Source of the DNA: Luteimonas chenhongjianii
GTDB lineage: Bacteria > Pseudomonadota > Gammaproteobacteria > Xanthomonadales > Xanthomonadaceae
Assembly: GCF_002327105.1 (NCBI RefSeq)
Contig: NZ_CP023406.1
Coordinates: 3,286,001-3,350,000, forward strand
DNA: 64,000 nt
Direction of reading: 5' to 3'
A program made the translations under genes and the position numbers. A model generated the notes under the pieces. It made no database searches. It had not been told where the DNA came from and was given only the letters and a program-made list of their open reading frames with translations. How positions within the stretch are numbered: the first letter of the stretch is position 1; the number at the start of each line of letters is the position of its first letter. Positions 16,379 to 25,260 of this stretch are shown here, piece by piece.

Positions 16379-17755
16379 TTACTGCACCCGCCGGCGCAGA
16401 TAGTTCAGCAGATCGATCCGGGTGATCAGCCCAAGGAACTCCTCGCCCTCGGTCACGATGGCCACCTGCCCTCGGTCGAATACCGGCAGCAATGCCTCCA
16501 CCGGCGATTTCACGTCGAGGAAGTCGAGCTTGCTGACCATCGCGGACGCCACCGGCTCGCGGAAGCGGGCTTCGTCGCCATAGACGTGCAGCAACACGTC
16601 GCTTTCGTCGAGGATGCCCACGATGCGGTCGCCTTCCATGACCGGCAGCTGGGAGATCTCGTAAAGCTTCATGCGCTGGTAGGCGGTGACCAGCAGGTCG
16701 GTCGGCGCCAGCACGACGGTGTCGCGCTGCGAATACGGGCGCAGGATCAGATCGCGCAGGTCGCCATGCGTCTCACGCTCCAGGAAGCCGTTGTCGAGCA
16801 TCCAGTAGTCGTTGTAGAGCTTGCTCAGGTACTTGTTTCCGGTATCGCAAACGAACACCAGCACCTTCTTCGGCGTGGTCTGCGCGCGGCAGTACTTGAG
16901 CGCCGCGGCCAGCAGTGTGCCGGTCGACGAGCCGCCGAGGATGCCTTCAGTGCGCAGCAGTTCGCGCGCGGCGAGGAAGCTTTCCTGGTCGCTGATCGCA
17001 TACGCCTGCTTGACCCGCGAGAAGTCGGAGATGCCCGGCAGGAAGTCCTCGCCGATGCCCTCGACCATCCAGCTGCCCGACTTGTCGTTGAGCACGCCGT
17101 CATTGATGTATTCGGCGAGGATCGAGCCGACCGGGTCGGCCAGCACCAGCTCCACGTCCGGCGCATCCTTGGCGAAGCAGCGCGACAGGCCGGTCATCGT
17201 GCCCGAGCTGCCGCAGCCGAAGACGATCGCATCCAGCCCGCCCACCTCGGCCATCTGCCGCAGGATCTCCGGGCCGGTCCCGTGCTCGTGCGCGGCCGGG
17301 TTGTCGGGATTGCCGAACTGGTTGATGAAGTAGGCGCCCGGGGTCTCGCGCGCGATGCGCTCGGCGAGGTCCTGGTAGTACTCGGGGTGCCCCTTGGCGA
17401 CGTCGGAGCGGGTCAGCACGACCTCCGCACCCATCGCCTTGAGATTGAAGATCTTCTCGCGGCTCATCTTGTCGGGCACGACGAGGATCAATTTGTAGCC
17501 CTTCTGCTGGGCCACCAGCGCCAGGCCGATACCGGTATTGCCGGCCGTGCCCTCCACCAGGGTCGCGCCGGGGGCGATGTCGCCGCGTGCTTCGGCGGCC
17601 TCGATCATGCGCAGGCCGATGCGGTCCTTGATGGACCCACCCGGATTCTGGCTCTCGAGCTTGAAATAGAGTTCGCAGGGGCCCGCGTCGAGGCGGCGCG
17701 CACGCACGATGGGCGTGTCGGCGATCAGGTCGAGGACGGAGTCGGCGATCGGCAT
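16379..17755 (-). CDS. cbs: Cystathionine beta-synthase
   Basis: A 458-residue PLP enzyme condensing serine and homocysteine. The PLP lysine is in NPGGSIKDRIGL (about 38-49), with the substrate loop EGTAGNTGIGLA and phosphate loop GCGSSGTMTG. Two C-terminal CBS domains occupy about residues 335-456 (VLAPTDLLVTAYQRMKLYEISQLPV; ILDESDVLLHVYG; FLGLITRIDLLNYLRRRV). There is no N-terminal haem domain, normal for bacteria. It is upstream of metB on the same strand, giving a transsulfuration pair. Confidence 0.95.
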   Translation of the reverse strand: MPIADSVLDLIADTPIVRARRLDAGPCELYFKLESQNPGGSIKDRIGLRMIEAAEARGDIAPGATLVEGTAGNTGIGLALVAQQKGYKLILVVPDKMSREKIFNLKAMGAEVVLTRSDVAKGHPEYYQDLAERIARETPGAYFINQFGNPDNPAAHEHGTGPEILRQMAEVGGLDAIVFGCGSSGTMTGLSRCFAKDAPDVELVLADPVGSILAEYINDGVLNDKSGSWMVEGIGEDFLPGISDFSRVKQAYAISDQESFLAARELLRTEGILGGSSTGTLLAAALKYCRAQTTPKKVLVFVCDTGNKYLSKLYNDYWMLDNGFLERETHGDLRDLILRPYSQRDTVVLAPTDLLVTAYQRMKLYEISQLPVMEGDRIVGILDESDVLLHVYGDEARFREPVASAMVSKLDFLDVKSPVEALLPVFDRGQVAIVTEGEEFLGLITRIDLLNYLRRRVQ

Positions 17756-17863
17756 TGCAGGTCCGGGTTGCAGCGAGACAGACGCCGATTATCGCATCCG
17801 CGGACAACATCCGCGGGCGGTGGCGACCGACGAGGATGGCCGCCACCGCCCGCGACAGAACCG

Positions 17864-18085
17864 CTAGTGTTTCTGCATATGGTCGTACATCTGGGTCAGG
17901 CGATCCTTCGCGGCGAGCTTCTCGCGCTTCATCTGCGACAGCGTGGTTTCATCGACCGGCAGCACGCCGAGCTCCGCGTTCAGCACCTTCTGGTCGAGTT
18001 CCTTGTGCCGGTAGTAGAGCTGCCTGAACTCGACGTTTCCTTTCATGATCTCTTCGAGTTCGGTCTGCGATTGCGCTTCGAACAT
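17864..18085 (-). CDS. DUF465 / YdcH-family small protein
   Basis: 73 residues, helical and charged. The family pattern is clear: FRQLYYRHKELDQKV, then LKREKLAAKDRLTQMYDHMQ-type ending (here LSQMKREKLAAKDRLTQM). A good ribosome binding site (AGGAGG, 5 bp upstream of ATG 18085) supports the start. The function of YdcH-type proteins is not well established. It is monocistronic, convergent with nothing and followed by cbs. Confidence 0.93.
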   Translation of the reverse strand: MFEAQSQTELEEIMKGNVEFRQLYYRHKELDQKVLNAELGVLPVDETTLSQMKREKLAAKDRLTQMYDHMQKH

Positions 18086-18111
18086 GGAATCCTCCTGACT
18101 GGAAATGCAAA

Positions 18112-18137
18112 CGCCCCGATCGGCGACGATCGGGGCG
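18112..18137. other. Perfect inverted repeat upstream of the DUF465 gene
   Basis: A 10-bp stem CGCCCCGATC / GATCGGGGCG around a 6-nt loop, 27 bp upstream of the DUF465 start. On the minus strand it is followed by TTTGCATTT, so it could act as a terminator or leader hairpin. Confidence 0.6.
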
Positions 18138-18521
18138 CTACTGGAACAGCCTCCAAGCTCCTGCGGCGAAGGATCCGCTCACGCCGCCCTTGCCGTCTTC
18201 AGCGCTGGATACATGGACCACGTGGGGGATCGTCTCGGTCATCGGCCTGGTTGGTTGCCCGGGAGGCGAAAGTGGAGTGCCACCCGGTCAATCGACCCTA
18301 CTCCACGCATCGGGGGGCGACAAGGCCGTGAACATAGATCGGCGCGGCGGGGTGTCAGGACACGCATCCTCAAACCGCGCCACAACGGCATCCGCTGCGA
18401 AATCTACGCCAAGTCATTGATTCTAGATGGATTAAGAATGACGACTTCTTAACGTAACTCTCGCCAAGGCCCCGCACCTCTCGCCAGGCCATTCGACCCG
18501 GCGAAACGGTCGGCTGCCGCC
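18138..18521. other. Gene-free stretch with a smaller hairpin and an A/T-rich patch
   Basis: No coding region is supported. It holds an inverted repeat GTGGAGT (18272-18278) / ACTCCAC (18300-18306) and a clearly A/T-rich patch at about 18411-18455 that could hold a promoter; I found no clean -35/-10 pair. A structured small RNA is possible but unproven. Confidence 0.4.
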
Positions 18522-19115
18522 TCAGGGCTGTTCGAGGCTCTTGAGCAGTTCCGCCTCGCGGCGCTTGAGCTCCGCCTCGCGCTGGCGTGCCGCGCGCAAC
18601 TTGGCCGCCTCGCCGCTGGCGACGCCCTGCAGCACGGTTTCGGCCTGCTGACGGGCGGTGCCCTCTTCTTCCGCGGCCAGACGCAGGCGCGCGGTCTCTT
18701 CGGCCTGGATCTGCGCCTGGATCCGTAGGCGCTCGGCTTCCTGGCGCGCGCGCACAGCGTCCTGCCGGCTCGCTTCGACGATCAACGCGCTGCGCTCGCG
18801 TTCGAGCTCGGCGAGTTCGCGGCGCGAGACTTCGGTACGCGCTGCCAGTTCGGCAGTTTCCACGCGCCAGGCCGCGATCTGCAGCGCGGACGCGCGCTGG
18901 CTGCTGCGCGAACCCGCCAGGGCCGCGAGGGACTGGCGTGCCTGCAGGCGTTCATAGGCAGCAGTTCCGGCGGTTTCCGGGTTGCTGTCGAGGGCCTGGA
19001 GCCGCTGCTGCAATGCAGCGCCTTCGCCTTCCAGCGGGGCCTGGGCCTGCACGGCGAGGGGGACAAGCAGGGCCAGCACGAGCCCGTATCCAATGTTCAA
19101 TCGCATGACGTTCAT
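18522..19115 (-). CDS. Periplasmic coiled-coil protein
   Basis: 197 residues. A Sec signal peptide (about 1-25, GLVLALLVPLAVQAQA) is followed by an almost fully helical, Glu/Ala/Arg/Gln-rich sequence with heptads (AAELARTEVSRRELAELERERSALI-type). It overlaps the upstream DUF4398 lipoprotein gene by 4 bp, so the two are probably coupled and may form a periplasmic pair. I do not recognise an enzymatic domain. In other bacteria such pairs often precede an OmpA-like protein; none follows here. Confidence 0.8.
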   Translation of the reverse strand: MNVMRLNIGYGLVLALLVPLAVQAQAPLEGEGAALQQRLQALDSNPETAGTAAYERLQARQSLAALAGSRSSQRASALQIAAWRVETAELAARTEVSRRELAELERERSALIVEASRQDAVRARQEAERLRIQAQIQAEETARLRLAAEEEGTARQQAETVLQGVASGEAAKLRAARQREAELKRREAELLKSLEQP

Positions 19116-19492
19116 TCCTCCACCCGCAGCTGTTGGCGCAGGTCGGTGATCTCGGCACGGCGCGCCGCGAGCTCCGAGTCGGTCGCGGCCTGGCGGGCTC
19201 GCGCATGTGCCAGATCGGCCAGGGCGCTGGCCGACAGCGCCAGCGTGCGCGCTTCGTCACTGCGCTGATTGGCCATCGCGGCCTGGGCCTGCTCCAGCGC
19301 GCGGCGCGCCTGCTGGAGGTCCTGCGGCGCGTACTGGTCGGCGTCTGCATCGCCGGCTCGTGCGACCGACAGCTGGGCGGCGGCGAGTTCCTCGGTCGGC
19401 GGCGGGGTGCTCGCGCACGCGGCGAGCGCCAGGGCGCTGGCGAGCACTGCGCACCGCAGCAGCGGGCGGATATATGCGAAGCTTGTATTCAT
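19112..19492 (-). CDS. DUF4398-type lipoprotein
   Basis: 126 residues from ATG 19492. A lipoprotein signal ends in LAAC (cysteine about 26), then PPPTEELAAAQLSVARAGDADADQYAPQDLQQARRALEQAQAAMANQ, the DUF4398 pattern of paired helices. The frame is open to 19555, but that part lacks signal-peptide character. It probably sits in the outer membrane facing the periplasm and works with the coiled-coil protein encoded directly downstream. Function unknown. Confidence 0.85.
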   Translation of the reverse strand: MNTSFAYIRPLLRCAVLASALALAACASTPPPTEELAAAQLSVARAGDADADQYAPQDLQQARRALEQAQAAMANQRSDEARTLALSASALADLAHARARQAATDSELAARRAEITDLRQQLRVEE

Positions 19493-19585
19493 CGAAACAT
19501 CGTGCCCGGAAGGGTTGTTCCGGGTCATTGTCGTCAGCCGCAATCGGATGCGCAACGCAGACCGGGCGCCAGTGGGGGGGTGTAC

Positions 19586-20695
19586 ATGGATATCGGCTAC
19601 TTTTTGAAGCTGATGAGCGAGAAGAAAGCGTCCGACATGTTCCTGAGCACCGGCGCACCGGTGTACATCAAGATCGAGGGCAAGCTGTATCCGCTGGGCA
19701 GCACCGGCCTGCCACCGGGCATGGTCCGCAAGATCGCCTATTCACTGATGGACGAGGGACAGGCCCAGCAGTTCGAGCGCGATCTCGAGCTCAACATGGC
19801 CTATTCGCTGCAGGACGCCGGGCGTTTCCGCGTCAACGTGTTCAAGCAGCGCGGCGAAACCAGCATGGTGATCCGTGCGATCCGCAGCAACATCCCGAGC
19901 ATCGAGGAGCTGCAGCTGCCGCAGGTACTCAAGGACATCATCATGGCGCCGCGCGGGCTGGTGCTGATCGTCGGCTCCACCGGTTCGGGCAAGTCGACCA
20001 CGCTCGCCTCGATGATCGACCACCGCAACGCCAGCACCTCGGGCCATATCCTCACGATCGAGGATCCGATCGAGTACCTGCACCGGCACAAGCGCTCGCT
20101 GGTCAACCAGCGCGAGGTGGGACTGGACACGCTGACCTTCCACAACGCGCTCAAGAACGCGATGCGCGAGGCGCCGGACGTGATCCTGATCGGCGAGATC
20201 CTCGACGCGACCACGATGGAGGCTGCGATCTCCTTCGCCGAGACCGGCCACATCTGTCTGGCGACGCTGCACTCCAACAACGCCGACCAGACCATCGAGC
20301 GCATCCTCAATTTCTTCCCCGAGGCCGCGCACAAGAACGTCCTGATGAACCTGGCGCTGAACCTGCGCGCGGTAGTCTCGCAGCGCCTGGTGGAAGGTAT
20401 CGACGGCCGCCGGATCCCCGCCACCGAGGTGCTGATCAATACACCGATGATCCGTGACCTGCTCCGCCGCGGCCAGGTCCACGAGATCAAGCAGGCGATG
20501 GAGGATTCACTCGAGGAAGGCGTCGAATCCTTCGACCAGTGTCTGTTCCGGCTGTACAAGGAAGGCCGCATCGAGCGCGAGACGGCGCTGCGCGCCGCCG
20601 ATTCGCGCGATGGACTGGATCTGAAGTTCCGCCTGTCGGAAGGCGGCACCGGCAGCCACGACCCCTATGCGGACGTGTTCGCCACCGAACAATGA
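19586..20695 (+). CDS. pilU: PilT/PilU-family type IV pilus ATPase (PilU-like)
   Basis: 369 residues. ATG 19586 begins MDIGYFLKLMSEKKASDMF, the usual PilU-like start; the upstream open frame is antisense to the DUF4398 gene. Walker A GSTGSGKST (130-138), Asp box TIEDPIEY (158-165), Walker B APDVILIGEI (196-205) and His box ETGHICLATLHS (219-230) are present. The usual arginine after GEI is replaced (GEILDATTME). PilU is an accessory retraction ATPase that works with PilT; no pilT lies next to it here. Convergent with maiA, 6 bp apart. Confidence 0.9.
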   Translation: MDIGYFLKLMSEKKASDMFLSTGAPVYIKIEGKLYPLGSTGLPPGMVRKIAYSLMDEGQAQQFERDLELNMAYSLQDAGRFRVNVFKQRGETSMVIRAIRSNIPSIEELQLPQVLKDIIMAPRGLVLIVGSTGSGKSTTLASMIDHRNASTSGHILTIEDPIEYLHRHKRSLVNQREVGLDTLTFHNALKNAMREAPDVILIGEILDATTMEAAISFAETGHICLATLHSNNADQTIERILNFFPEAAHKNVLMNLALNLRAVVSQRLVEGIDGRRIPATEVLINTPMIRDLLRRGQVHEIKQAMEDSLEEGVESFDQCLFRLYKEGRIERETALRAADSRDGLDLKFRLSEGGTGSHDPYADVFATEQ

Positions 20696-20701
20696 AGCAG
20701 C

Positions 20702-21361
20702 TCAGGCAGGCGGCGCGTCCGCCTGCCGCTCGGGCGCTGCGGCCGCGAAAGCCGGCAGGGCGACGCAGGCCGCTTCGATGCGGCGGATTGTCGGATACGG
20801 CTCGAGATCCACTCCGAACCGGCGTGCGTTGTAGAGCTGCGGCACCAGCGCGCAATCGGCCAGCGATGGCGTGCTTCCGACGCAGAACTCTCCAGCGCCG
20901 TGCGCCACGAGCAGGGCCTCGAACGCGGCAAGGCCATCGCCGACCCAGCGTGCGATCCAGCGCGTGCGTGCATCCGAAGGAAGCTGCAGCGTGTGCTCGA
21001 GGTACTGCAGCACACGCAGGTTGCCGAGCGGATGGATATCACAGGCGACCAGCTGGGCGAGCGCGCGCGCGCGTGCGCGGGACAGCGGATTCCCCGGCAA
21101 CAGCGGCACTTCCGGAAAGGTCTCGTCGAGATATTCGATGATCGCCAGCGACTGGGTCAGAACCGCATCACCGTGCTGCAGCGTCGGCACCAGCTGCTGC
21201 GGGTTTCGCCGAGTGAACTCGGGCGTGCGCTGCTCCCCACCCTCTCGCACCAGATGCACCGGCACACTCTCATAGGCGAGCCCCTTGAGATGCAGGGCGA
21301 TGCGCACGCGCCAGGCCGCGCTGGAGCGCCAGTAGGTATGCAGCGTCAGCGCGGCAGACAT
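20702..21361 (-). CDS. maiA: Maleylacetoacetate isomerase (zeta-class glutathione transferase)
   Basis: 219 residues from ATG 21361. The N-terminal thioredoxin fold has the zeta-class active-site motif SSAAWRVRIALHLKG (family SSxxxRVRIAL), then LVPTLQHGDAVLTQSLAIIEYLDE for glutathione binding. The C-terminal helical domain ends with SLADCALVPQLYNARRFGVDL, also family-typical. It isomerises maleylacetoacetate to fumarylacetoacetate in tyrosine/homogentisate breakdown. It lies 5 bp after fahA. The earlier steps hppD and hmgA are about 35 kb away in the same window. Confidence 0.95.
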   Translation of the reverse strand: MSAALTLHTYWRSSAAWRVRIALHLKGLAYESVPVHLVREGGEQRTPEFTRRNPQQLVPTLQHGDAVLTQSLAIIEYLDETFPEVPLLPGNPLSRARARALAQLVACDIHPLGNLRVLQYLEHTLQLPSDARTRWIARWVGDGLAAFEALLVAHGAGEFCVGSTPSLADCALVPQLYNARRFGVDLEPYPTIRRIEAACVALPAFAAAAPERQADAPPA

Positions 21362-21366
21362 CGCGT

Positions 21367-22365
21367 TTACGCCGGCGGCGCCTGGCGCTCGATCACCTGC
21401 TCGATCGCGCCGAAGATGCTGCGGCCCTGGGCGTCGAGCATCTCGATCCGCACGGTGTCGCCGAAAGCCATGAACGGTGTTTTTGCCGCGCCGTGCTCGA
21501 GCGTCTCGACGGTGCGCTTCTCGGCAAAGCAAGACGCCCCCTTGGAGGTGTCCTCATTGGCGATCGTGCCCGAACCGACGATCGTGCCCGCGCTGAGGGG
21601 CCGGGTCTTCGCGGCATGCGCGACGAGCTGCGAGAAATCGAACTGCATGTCGACGCCCGCCTCGGGCGCGCCGAACCATTCGCCATTGACGTGGGTCAGC
21701 AGCGGCAGGTGCAGCTTGTTGTCGCGCCAGGCATCGCCGAGCTCGTCCGGCGTCACGAATACCGGGCTCAGCGCCGAACGCGGCTTGGACTGCAGGAAGC
21801 CGAAGCCCTTGGCGAGCTCGCCCGGAATCAGGTTGCGCAGGCTGACGTCGTTGACCAGACCGACGAGCTGGATGTGGGCAGCGGCCTGTTCCGGCGTGAC
21901 CGCCATCGGCACGTCGTCGGTGATCACGACGATCTCGGCCTCGAGATCGATGCCATATTCCTCGCTGACCACCTTGACCGTGTCCCGCGGCCCGTAGAAA
22001 CCGGCGCCGGTGGCCTGGTACATCAACGGATCGGTGTAGAAACTCGCCGGCACCTCGGCGCCGCGGGCGCGGCGCACGCGCTCGACATGCGGCAGGTACG
22101 CGCTGCCGTCGACGAACTCGTAGGCGCGGGGCAGCGGCGCCGCCATGCGCGCCACATCGAGGTCGAACACGCCGTCGGCGTCGCCGGCATTGAGCGACTC
22201 GTAGAGGGCATTGAGTCGCGGCGCGGCATTCGACCAGTCGTCGAGGGCCTGCTGCAGCGTCGCCGCGATACCGGTCGCGCGAACGGCGCTGGCGAGGTCG
22301 CGCGAGACGACGATCAGGGTGCCGTCACGCCCCCCTTCCTTCAAAGAACCCAGCTTCATGGCCAC
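21367..22365 (-). CDS. fahA: Fumarylacetoacetate hydrolase family protein (fumarylacetoacetase)
   Basis: 332 residues. It ends the tyrosine catabolic route by splitting fumarylacetoacetate into fumarate and acetoacetate. It has the FAH-fold metal and substrate motifs (SFYTDPLMYQATGAGFYGP, YGIDLEAEIVVITDD, VNDVSLRNLIPGELAKGFGF, LSAGTIVGSGTIANED). The N-terminal region is of the short bacterial type rather than the long eukaryotic FAH. An internal ATG two codons in (22359) is also possible. It is cotranscribed with maiA. Confidence 0.93.
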   Translation of the reverse strand: MAMKLGSLKEGGRDGTLIVVSRDLASAVRATGIAATLQQALDDWSNAAPRLNALYESLNAGDADGVFDLDVARMAAPLPRAYEFVDGSAYLPHVERVRRARGAEVPASFYTDPLMYQATGAGFYGPRDTVKVVSEEYGIDLEAEIVVITDDVPMAVTPEQAAAHIQLVGLVNDVSLRNLIPGELAKGFGFLQSKPRSALSPVFVTPDELGDAWRDNKLHLPLLTHVNGEWFGAPEAGVDMQFDFSQLVAHAAKTRPLSAGTIVGSGTIANEDTSKGASCFAEKRTVETLEHGAAKTPFMAFGDTVRIEMLDAQGRSIFGAIEQVIERQAPPA

Positions 22366-22419
22366 TCCGGTTGCATCGGCTATCTGTTGCGATTGTAACC
22401 AAGGCCGGCGCCGCAGCGG

Positions 22420-23154
22420 TCAGTCCTCGCCCTGGAACGCGCCTGCGCGATAAGTCAGCACCAGCGTATCGCGATGCCCGGCCTTGTCGACCGGCTGGAT
22501 CGGCGTGGATTCGTGGATCACGCGGTGGTCGTCGAGCAGCAGCGCCGCCCACGGCTCGGTCAGTGTGAAACGTTGCCCGGCCGGGCCTTCGGCTTCGAAC
22601 ACCCGGGTCTCGCCCCCCTTGATGCCGCTGCGCCCCACGAGCAGCACCGCGACGAAATCGACGCCATCGCGGTGCGCCCCTTCAGGCGTCGGCCGTCCGA
22701 TCCCGTCGGTCGTGTCGATGCGGAACTGGTGGGCTTCGACATGCCAGTCGCCGGCATCGCGCACCTGCGAGAACACGTCGCCGAGCCCGGTGACCAGCGT
22801 GGACCACGCCGGGGTCTCCAGCAGCGCAGGCTCCATCGGCTCGAACCATCGATGCATGCCGCCGTGCAGCGCGTTGTAGTCCTCCGACTGCCAGTGCGCA
22901 CGATGCGGCACCTGGGTCAGCCTGTGGCCCGCCTGGACGAAGCAGCTGTGCCGGCGTCGGCGGTAGCGCCCGCCATCCTTGAGATACGCATCCGGCGGCA
23001 GGTCATCCCAGCCGGGGCGCCAGGCCTTGAGGGCTTCGAGATCCACGCCGCAGATCGCTGCGAGCGTCGTCGGCGACAGCACGGCGCAACCACGGGTGCG
23101 CAGGGCGTCGACCACGTCGTCGACGGCGGTATAGGGCGGCGGGAAGGCGTTCAT
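22420..23154 (-). CDS. 2-oxoglutarate/Fe(II)-dependent dioxygenase (2OG-Fe dioxygenase, BsmA/IDO-like)
   Basis: 244 residues. The facial triad is visible: HxD in EGAHRDGVDF (about residues 160-170), a distal His in LLDDHRVIHESTPI, and the 2-oxoglutarate arginine in RDTLVLTYR near the end. The overall pattern (HRWFEPMEPALLETP, VEAHQFRI) fits the small family that includes amino-acid hydroxylases and BsmA. The substrate cannot be told from the sequence. It is upstream of fahA on the same strand, 54 bp away, so it may share its transcript. Confidence 0.85.
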   Translation of the reverse strand: MNAFPPPYTAVDDVVDALRTRGCAVLSPTTLAAICGVDLEALKAWRPGWDDLPPDAYLKDGGRYRRRRHSCFVQAGHRLTQVPHRAHWQSEDYNALHGGMHRWFEPMEPALLETPAWSTLVTGLGDVFSQVRDAGDWHVEAHQFRIDTTDGIGRPTPEGAHRDGVDFVAVLLVGRSGIKGGETRVFEAEGPAGQRFTLTEPWAALLLDDHRVIHESTPIQPVDKAGHRDTLVLTYRAGAFQGED

Positions 23155-23264
23155 CGGGGGATTCTAGGCCTGTGCCATCGCGTCTGCATGAGTTTGCCCG
23201 GCGGCAGAAGAAGCGCCGCTGCACAGGAGGATCCGTACCTCGCCCCGGCAAACACGCGCCCACG

Positions 23265-23292
23265 AAAAAGCCCGCATTTCTGCGGGCTTTTT
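23265..23292 (-). terminator. Terminator downstream of tRNA-Gln
   Basis: An 8-bp GC stem (AGCCCGCA / TGCGGGCT) with a TTTC loop is flanked by A5 and T5, so it reads as an intrinsic terminator on either strand. It lies 10 bp past the tRNA 3' end on the minus strand. Confidence 0.93.
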
Positions 23293-23301
23293 CGTTTCAT
23301 A

Positions 23302-23376
23302 TGGCAGCCCCGGAAGGATTCGAACCTCCGAATGCCTGAGTCAGAGTCAGGTGCCTTACCGCTTGGCGACGGGGCT
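23302..23376 (-). tRNA. tRNA-Gln (anticodon CTG)
   Basis: A 75-nt cloverleaf with encoded CCA. The acceptor stem AGCCCCG pairs with CGGGGCT; the D arm is GCC-AAGCGGTAA-GGC; the anticodon stem CCTGA/TCAGG encloses CTCTGAC with anticodon CTG. The T arm holds TTCGAAT. The short variable loop and Gln-type D arm fit tRNA-Gln. A terminator follows directly. Confidence 0.96.
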
Positions 23377-23465
23377 ATATCGATATTGTAACGCCGAACC
23401 CGCAGTACACCGCAAGCCTCGGCAGCATCGGATCCACGCGATCGCGCGGATCCGATACAACGCGA

Positions 23466-23858
23466 TCAGCGCTTCGAGAACTGCGTGGCGCGACGTGCCT
23501 TGTGCAGGCCGACCTTCTTGCGCTCGACTTCGCGTGCGTCACGGGTCATGAAGCCCGCCTTGCGCAGCTCGATCTTCAGCGTCTCGTCGTACTCGACCAG
23601 CGCGCGCGCGATGCCGAGACGGATCGCACCAGCCTGGCCGGTCGTGCCGCCACCGGTGGTGGTCACCAGGATGTCGAACGTTTCGGTGTTCTGGGTCAGC
23701 TCGAGCGGCTGGCGCACGATCATGCGCGCGGTCTCACGGCCGAAGAACTCGTCGAGCGGACGATCATTGACGGTGATCTTGCCGCTGCCCTTGCGGAGGA
23801 ACACGCGGGCGACGGAGGACTTGCGACGGCCGGTGCCGTAATTCTGGGTAATTGCCAT
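23466..23858 (-). CDS. rpsI: 30S ribosomal protein S9
   Basis: 130 residues, beginning [16 protein letters not shown] and ending RRATQFSKR, the conserved S9 tail that reaches toward the P-site tRNA. Normal length. It lies 3 bp after rplM, the usual rplM-rpsI pair. Confidence 0.98.
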   Translation of the reverse strand: MAITQNYGTGRRKSSVARVFLRKGSGKITVNDRPLDEFFGRETARMIVRQPLELTQNTETFDILVTTTGGGTTGQAGAIRLGIARALVEYDETLKIELRKAGFMTRDAREVERKKVGLHKARRATQFSKR

Positions 23859-23861
23859 GAC

Positions 23862-24290
23862 TTAGAGTTCCAGGGGCTGCGGCTGCTGAGCGGCGTGCGG
23901 GTGCTCGGCACCCTTGTAGACCTTGAGCTTGCGGTACATGGCACGGCCGAGCGGATTCTTCGGCAGCATGCCCTTGACGGCAATCTCGATCACGCGCTCC
24001 GGGTGGCGCTCAAGCGCCTGGCCCAGGGTCTCGGTCTTCAGGTTGCCGATGTAGCCCGTGAAACGGTGGTAGAGCTTGTCCGTCATCTTCTTGCCGGTCA
24101 CGGCGATCTTCTCGGCATTGACCACGATGATGTAGTCGCCGGTATCGACGTGCGGGGTGTAGACGGGCTTGTGCTTGCCGCGCAGACGGTGGGCGATTTC
24201 CGCGCTCAGGCGGCCCAGCGTCTTGCCGGTGGCGTCGACGAGGTACCAGTCGCGCTGGACGGTCTCGGACTTGGCGGTGAAAGTCTTCAT
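23862..24290 (-). CDS. rplM: 50S ribosomal protein L13
   Basis: 142 residues from ATG 24290 ([20 protein letters not shown]), with [20 protein letters not shown] and [19 protein letters not shown], all typical of L13. The open frame continues upstream, but that stretch is the leader and the antisense of coq7. The gap 24291-24516 between divergent rplM and coq7 should hold both promoters; I see no clean pair there. Confidence 0.98.
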   Translation of the reverse strand: MKTFTAKSETVQRDWYLVDATGKTLGRLSAEIAHRLRGKHKPVYTPHVDTGDYIIVVNAEKIAVTGKKMTDKLYHRFTGYIGNLKTETLGQALERHPERVIEIAVKGMLPKNPLGRAMYRKLKVYKGAEHPHAAQQPQPLEL

Positions 24291-24516
24291 GACGAAAAAA
24301 TACTCGGTCGGTGACTGGTCGGGCTGGTTGCGCCGGTGCCGGCGGAACTTCGCCTCGCGTTGTAGAGCGTGCAACACAGAAGCGGAATCATAGCCGGCCA
24401 CCCCGCGCCGCGCAAGCTGCCGGCGGTTTGCGCCGCCCTGCGCTGGCGCGATCCGGACCAAGCGCCGAGAATGATAGAGGAAGCAGCAGCCCGCCGCGCT
24501 GCAGGAAACCGTACCG

Positions 24517-25164
24517 ATGGCCTTCCTCCAACCCCGCTTCAACCCGATCGACCGGATGCTGGTCGAGACCCAGCGCGCGCTCGATACCGTGTTCGGCAAT
24601 CCGCCGGCGAGCCGCCCCAACCCCGCTGCCGACACACCCGATGTCGTCCTCGACGAGTCCGAGCGCAGGCATGCCGCCGGACTGATGCGGATCAACCATG
24701 TCGGCGAAGTCTGCGCACAGGGACTGTACTTCGGCCAGGCCGCGGTCGCCCGCGAGCCGGAAACCCGCGCCCACCTGCTCGAGGCAGCACAGGAAGAGAC
24801 CGACCATCTCGCGTGGTGCGCGCAGCGGCTGCGCGAACTCGACAGCCGTCCCAGCCTGCTCAACCCCCTGTGGTACGGCGGCAGTTACGCGCTCGGCGTC
24901 GTCGCCGGCCTCCGCGGCGACGGCTGGAACCTCGGATTCGTGGTGGAGACCGAACGCCAGGTCGAGGCGCATCTCGACGATCACCTGCAGACGCTGCCCG
25001 AAGCGGACCGCCGCAGCCGCGACATCCTCCAGCAGATGAAGGCCGATGAAGCCCGCCATGCCGAGCAGGCCGAACAGGCGGGCGCGCGCGTGCTCCCATG
25101 GCCGGTCCCGTCGCTGATGGCCGCTGCGTCGAGTCTGATGAAGGCCGTCGCCTACAGGGTGTGA
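24517..25164 (+). CDS. coq7: 2-polyprenyl-3-methyl-6-methoxy-1,4-benzoquinone monooxygenase (Coq7)
   Basis: A 215-residue diiron hydroxylase of ubiquinone synthesis (demethoxyubiquinone hydroxylation). The iron ligands appear in the family motifs [35 protein letters not shown] and DEARHAEQA. The length is normal for the bacterial enzyme. The gene stands alone, divergent from rplM, and ends at a terminator shared with speD. Confidence 0.96.
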   Translation: MAFLQPRFNPIDRMLVETQRALDTVFGNPPASRPNPAADTPDVVLDESERRHAAGLMRINHVGEVCAQGLYFGQAAVAREPETRAHLLEAAQEETDHLAWCAQRLRELDSRPSLLNPLWYGGSYALGVVAGLRGDGWNLGFVVETERQVEAHLDDHLQTLPEADRRSRDILQQMKADEARHAEQAEQAGARVLPWPVPSLMAAASSLMKAVAYRV

Positions 25165-25215
25165 GCGCGTCCGCTGGCCAGCGCCCGGCTACCGGCACTG
25201 CGTGTCACCCAACGA

Positions 25216-25241
25216 AAAGGCCCCGCACAAGCGGGGCCTTT
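25216..25241. terminator. Bidirectional terminator between coq7 and speD
   Basis: An 11-bp stem AAAGGCCCCGC / GCGGGGCCTTT with ACAA loop between convergent genes; A and T tracts on both sides allow use on both strands. Confidence 0.92.
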
Positions 25242-25260
25242 CTTGAACGGCGCGGATCGG

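Noticed and set aside
23302..23376. Reading the tRNA as tRNA-Leu (CAG)
   Set aside because: On the correct (minus) strand the loop is CTCTGAC with anticodon CTG, and the short variable loop excludes a leucine tRNA.
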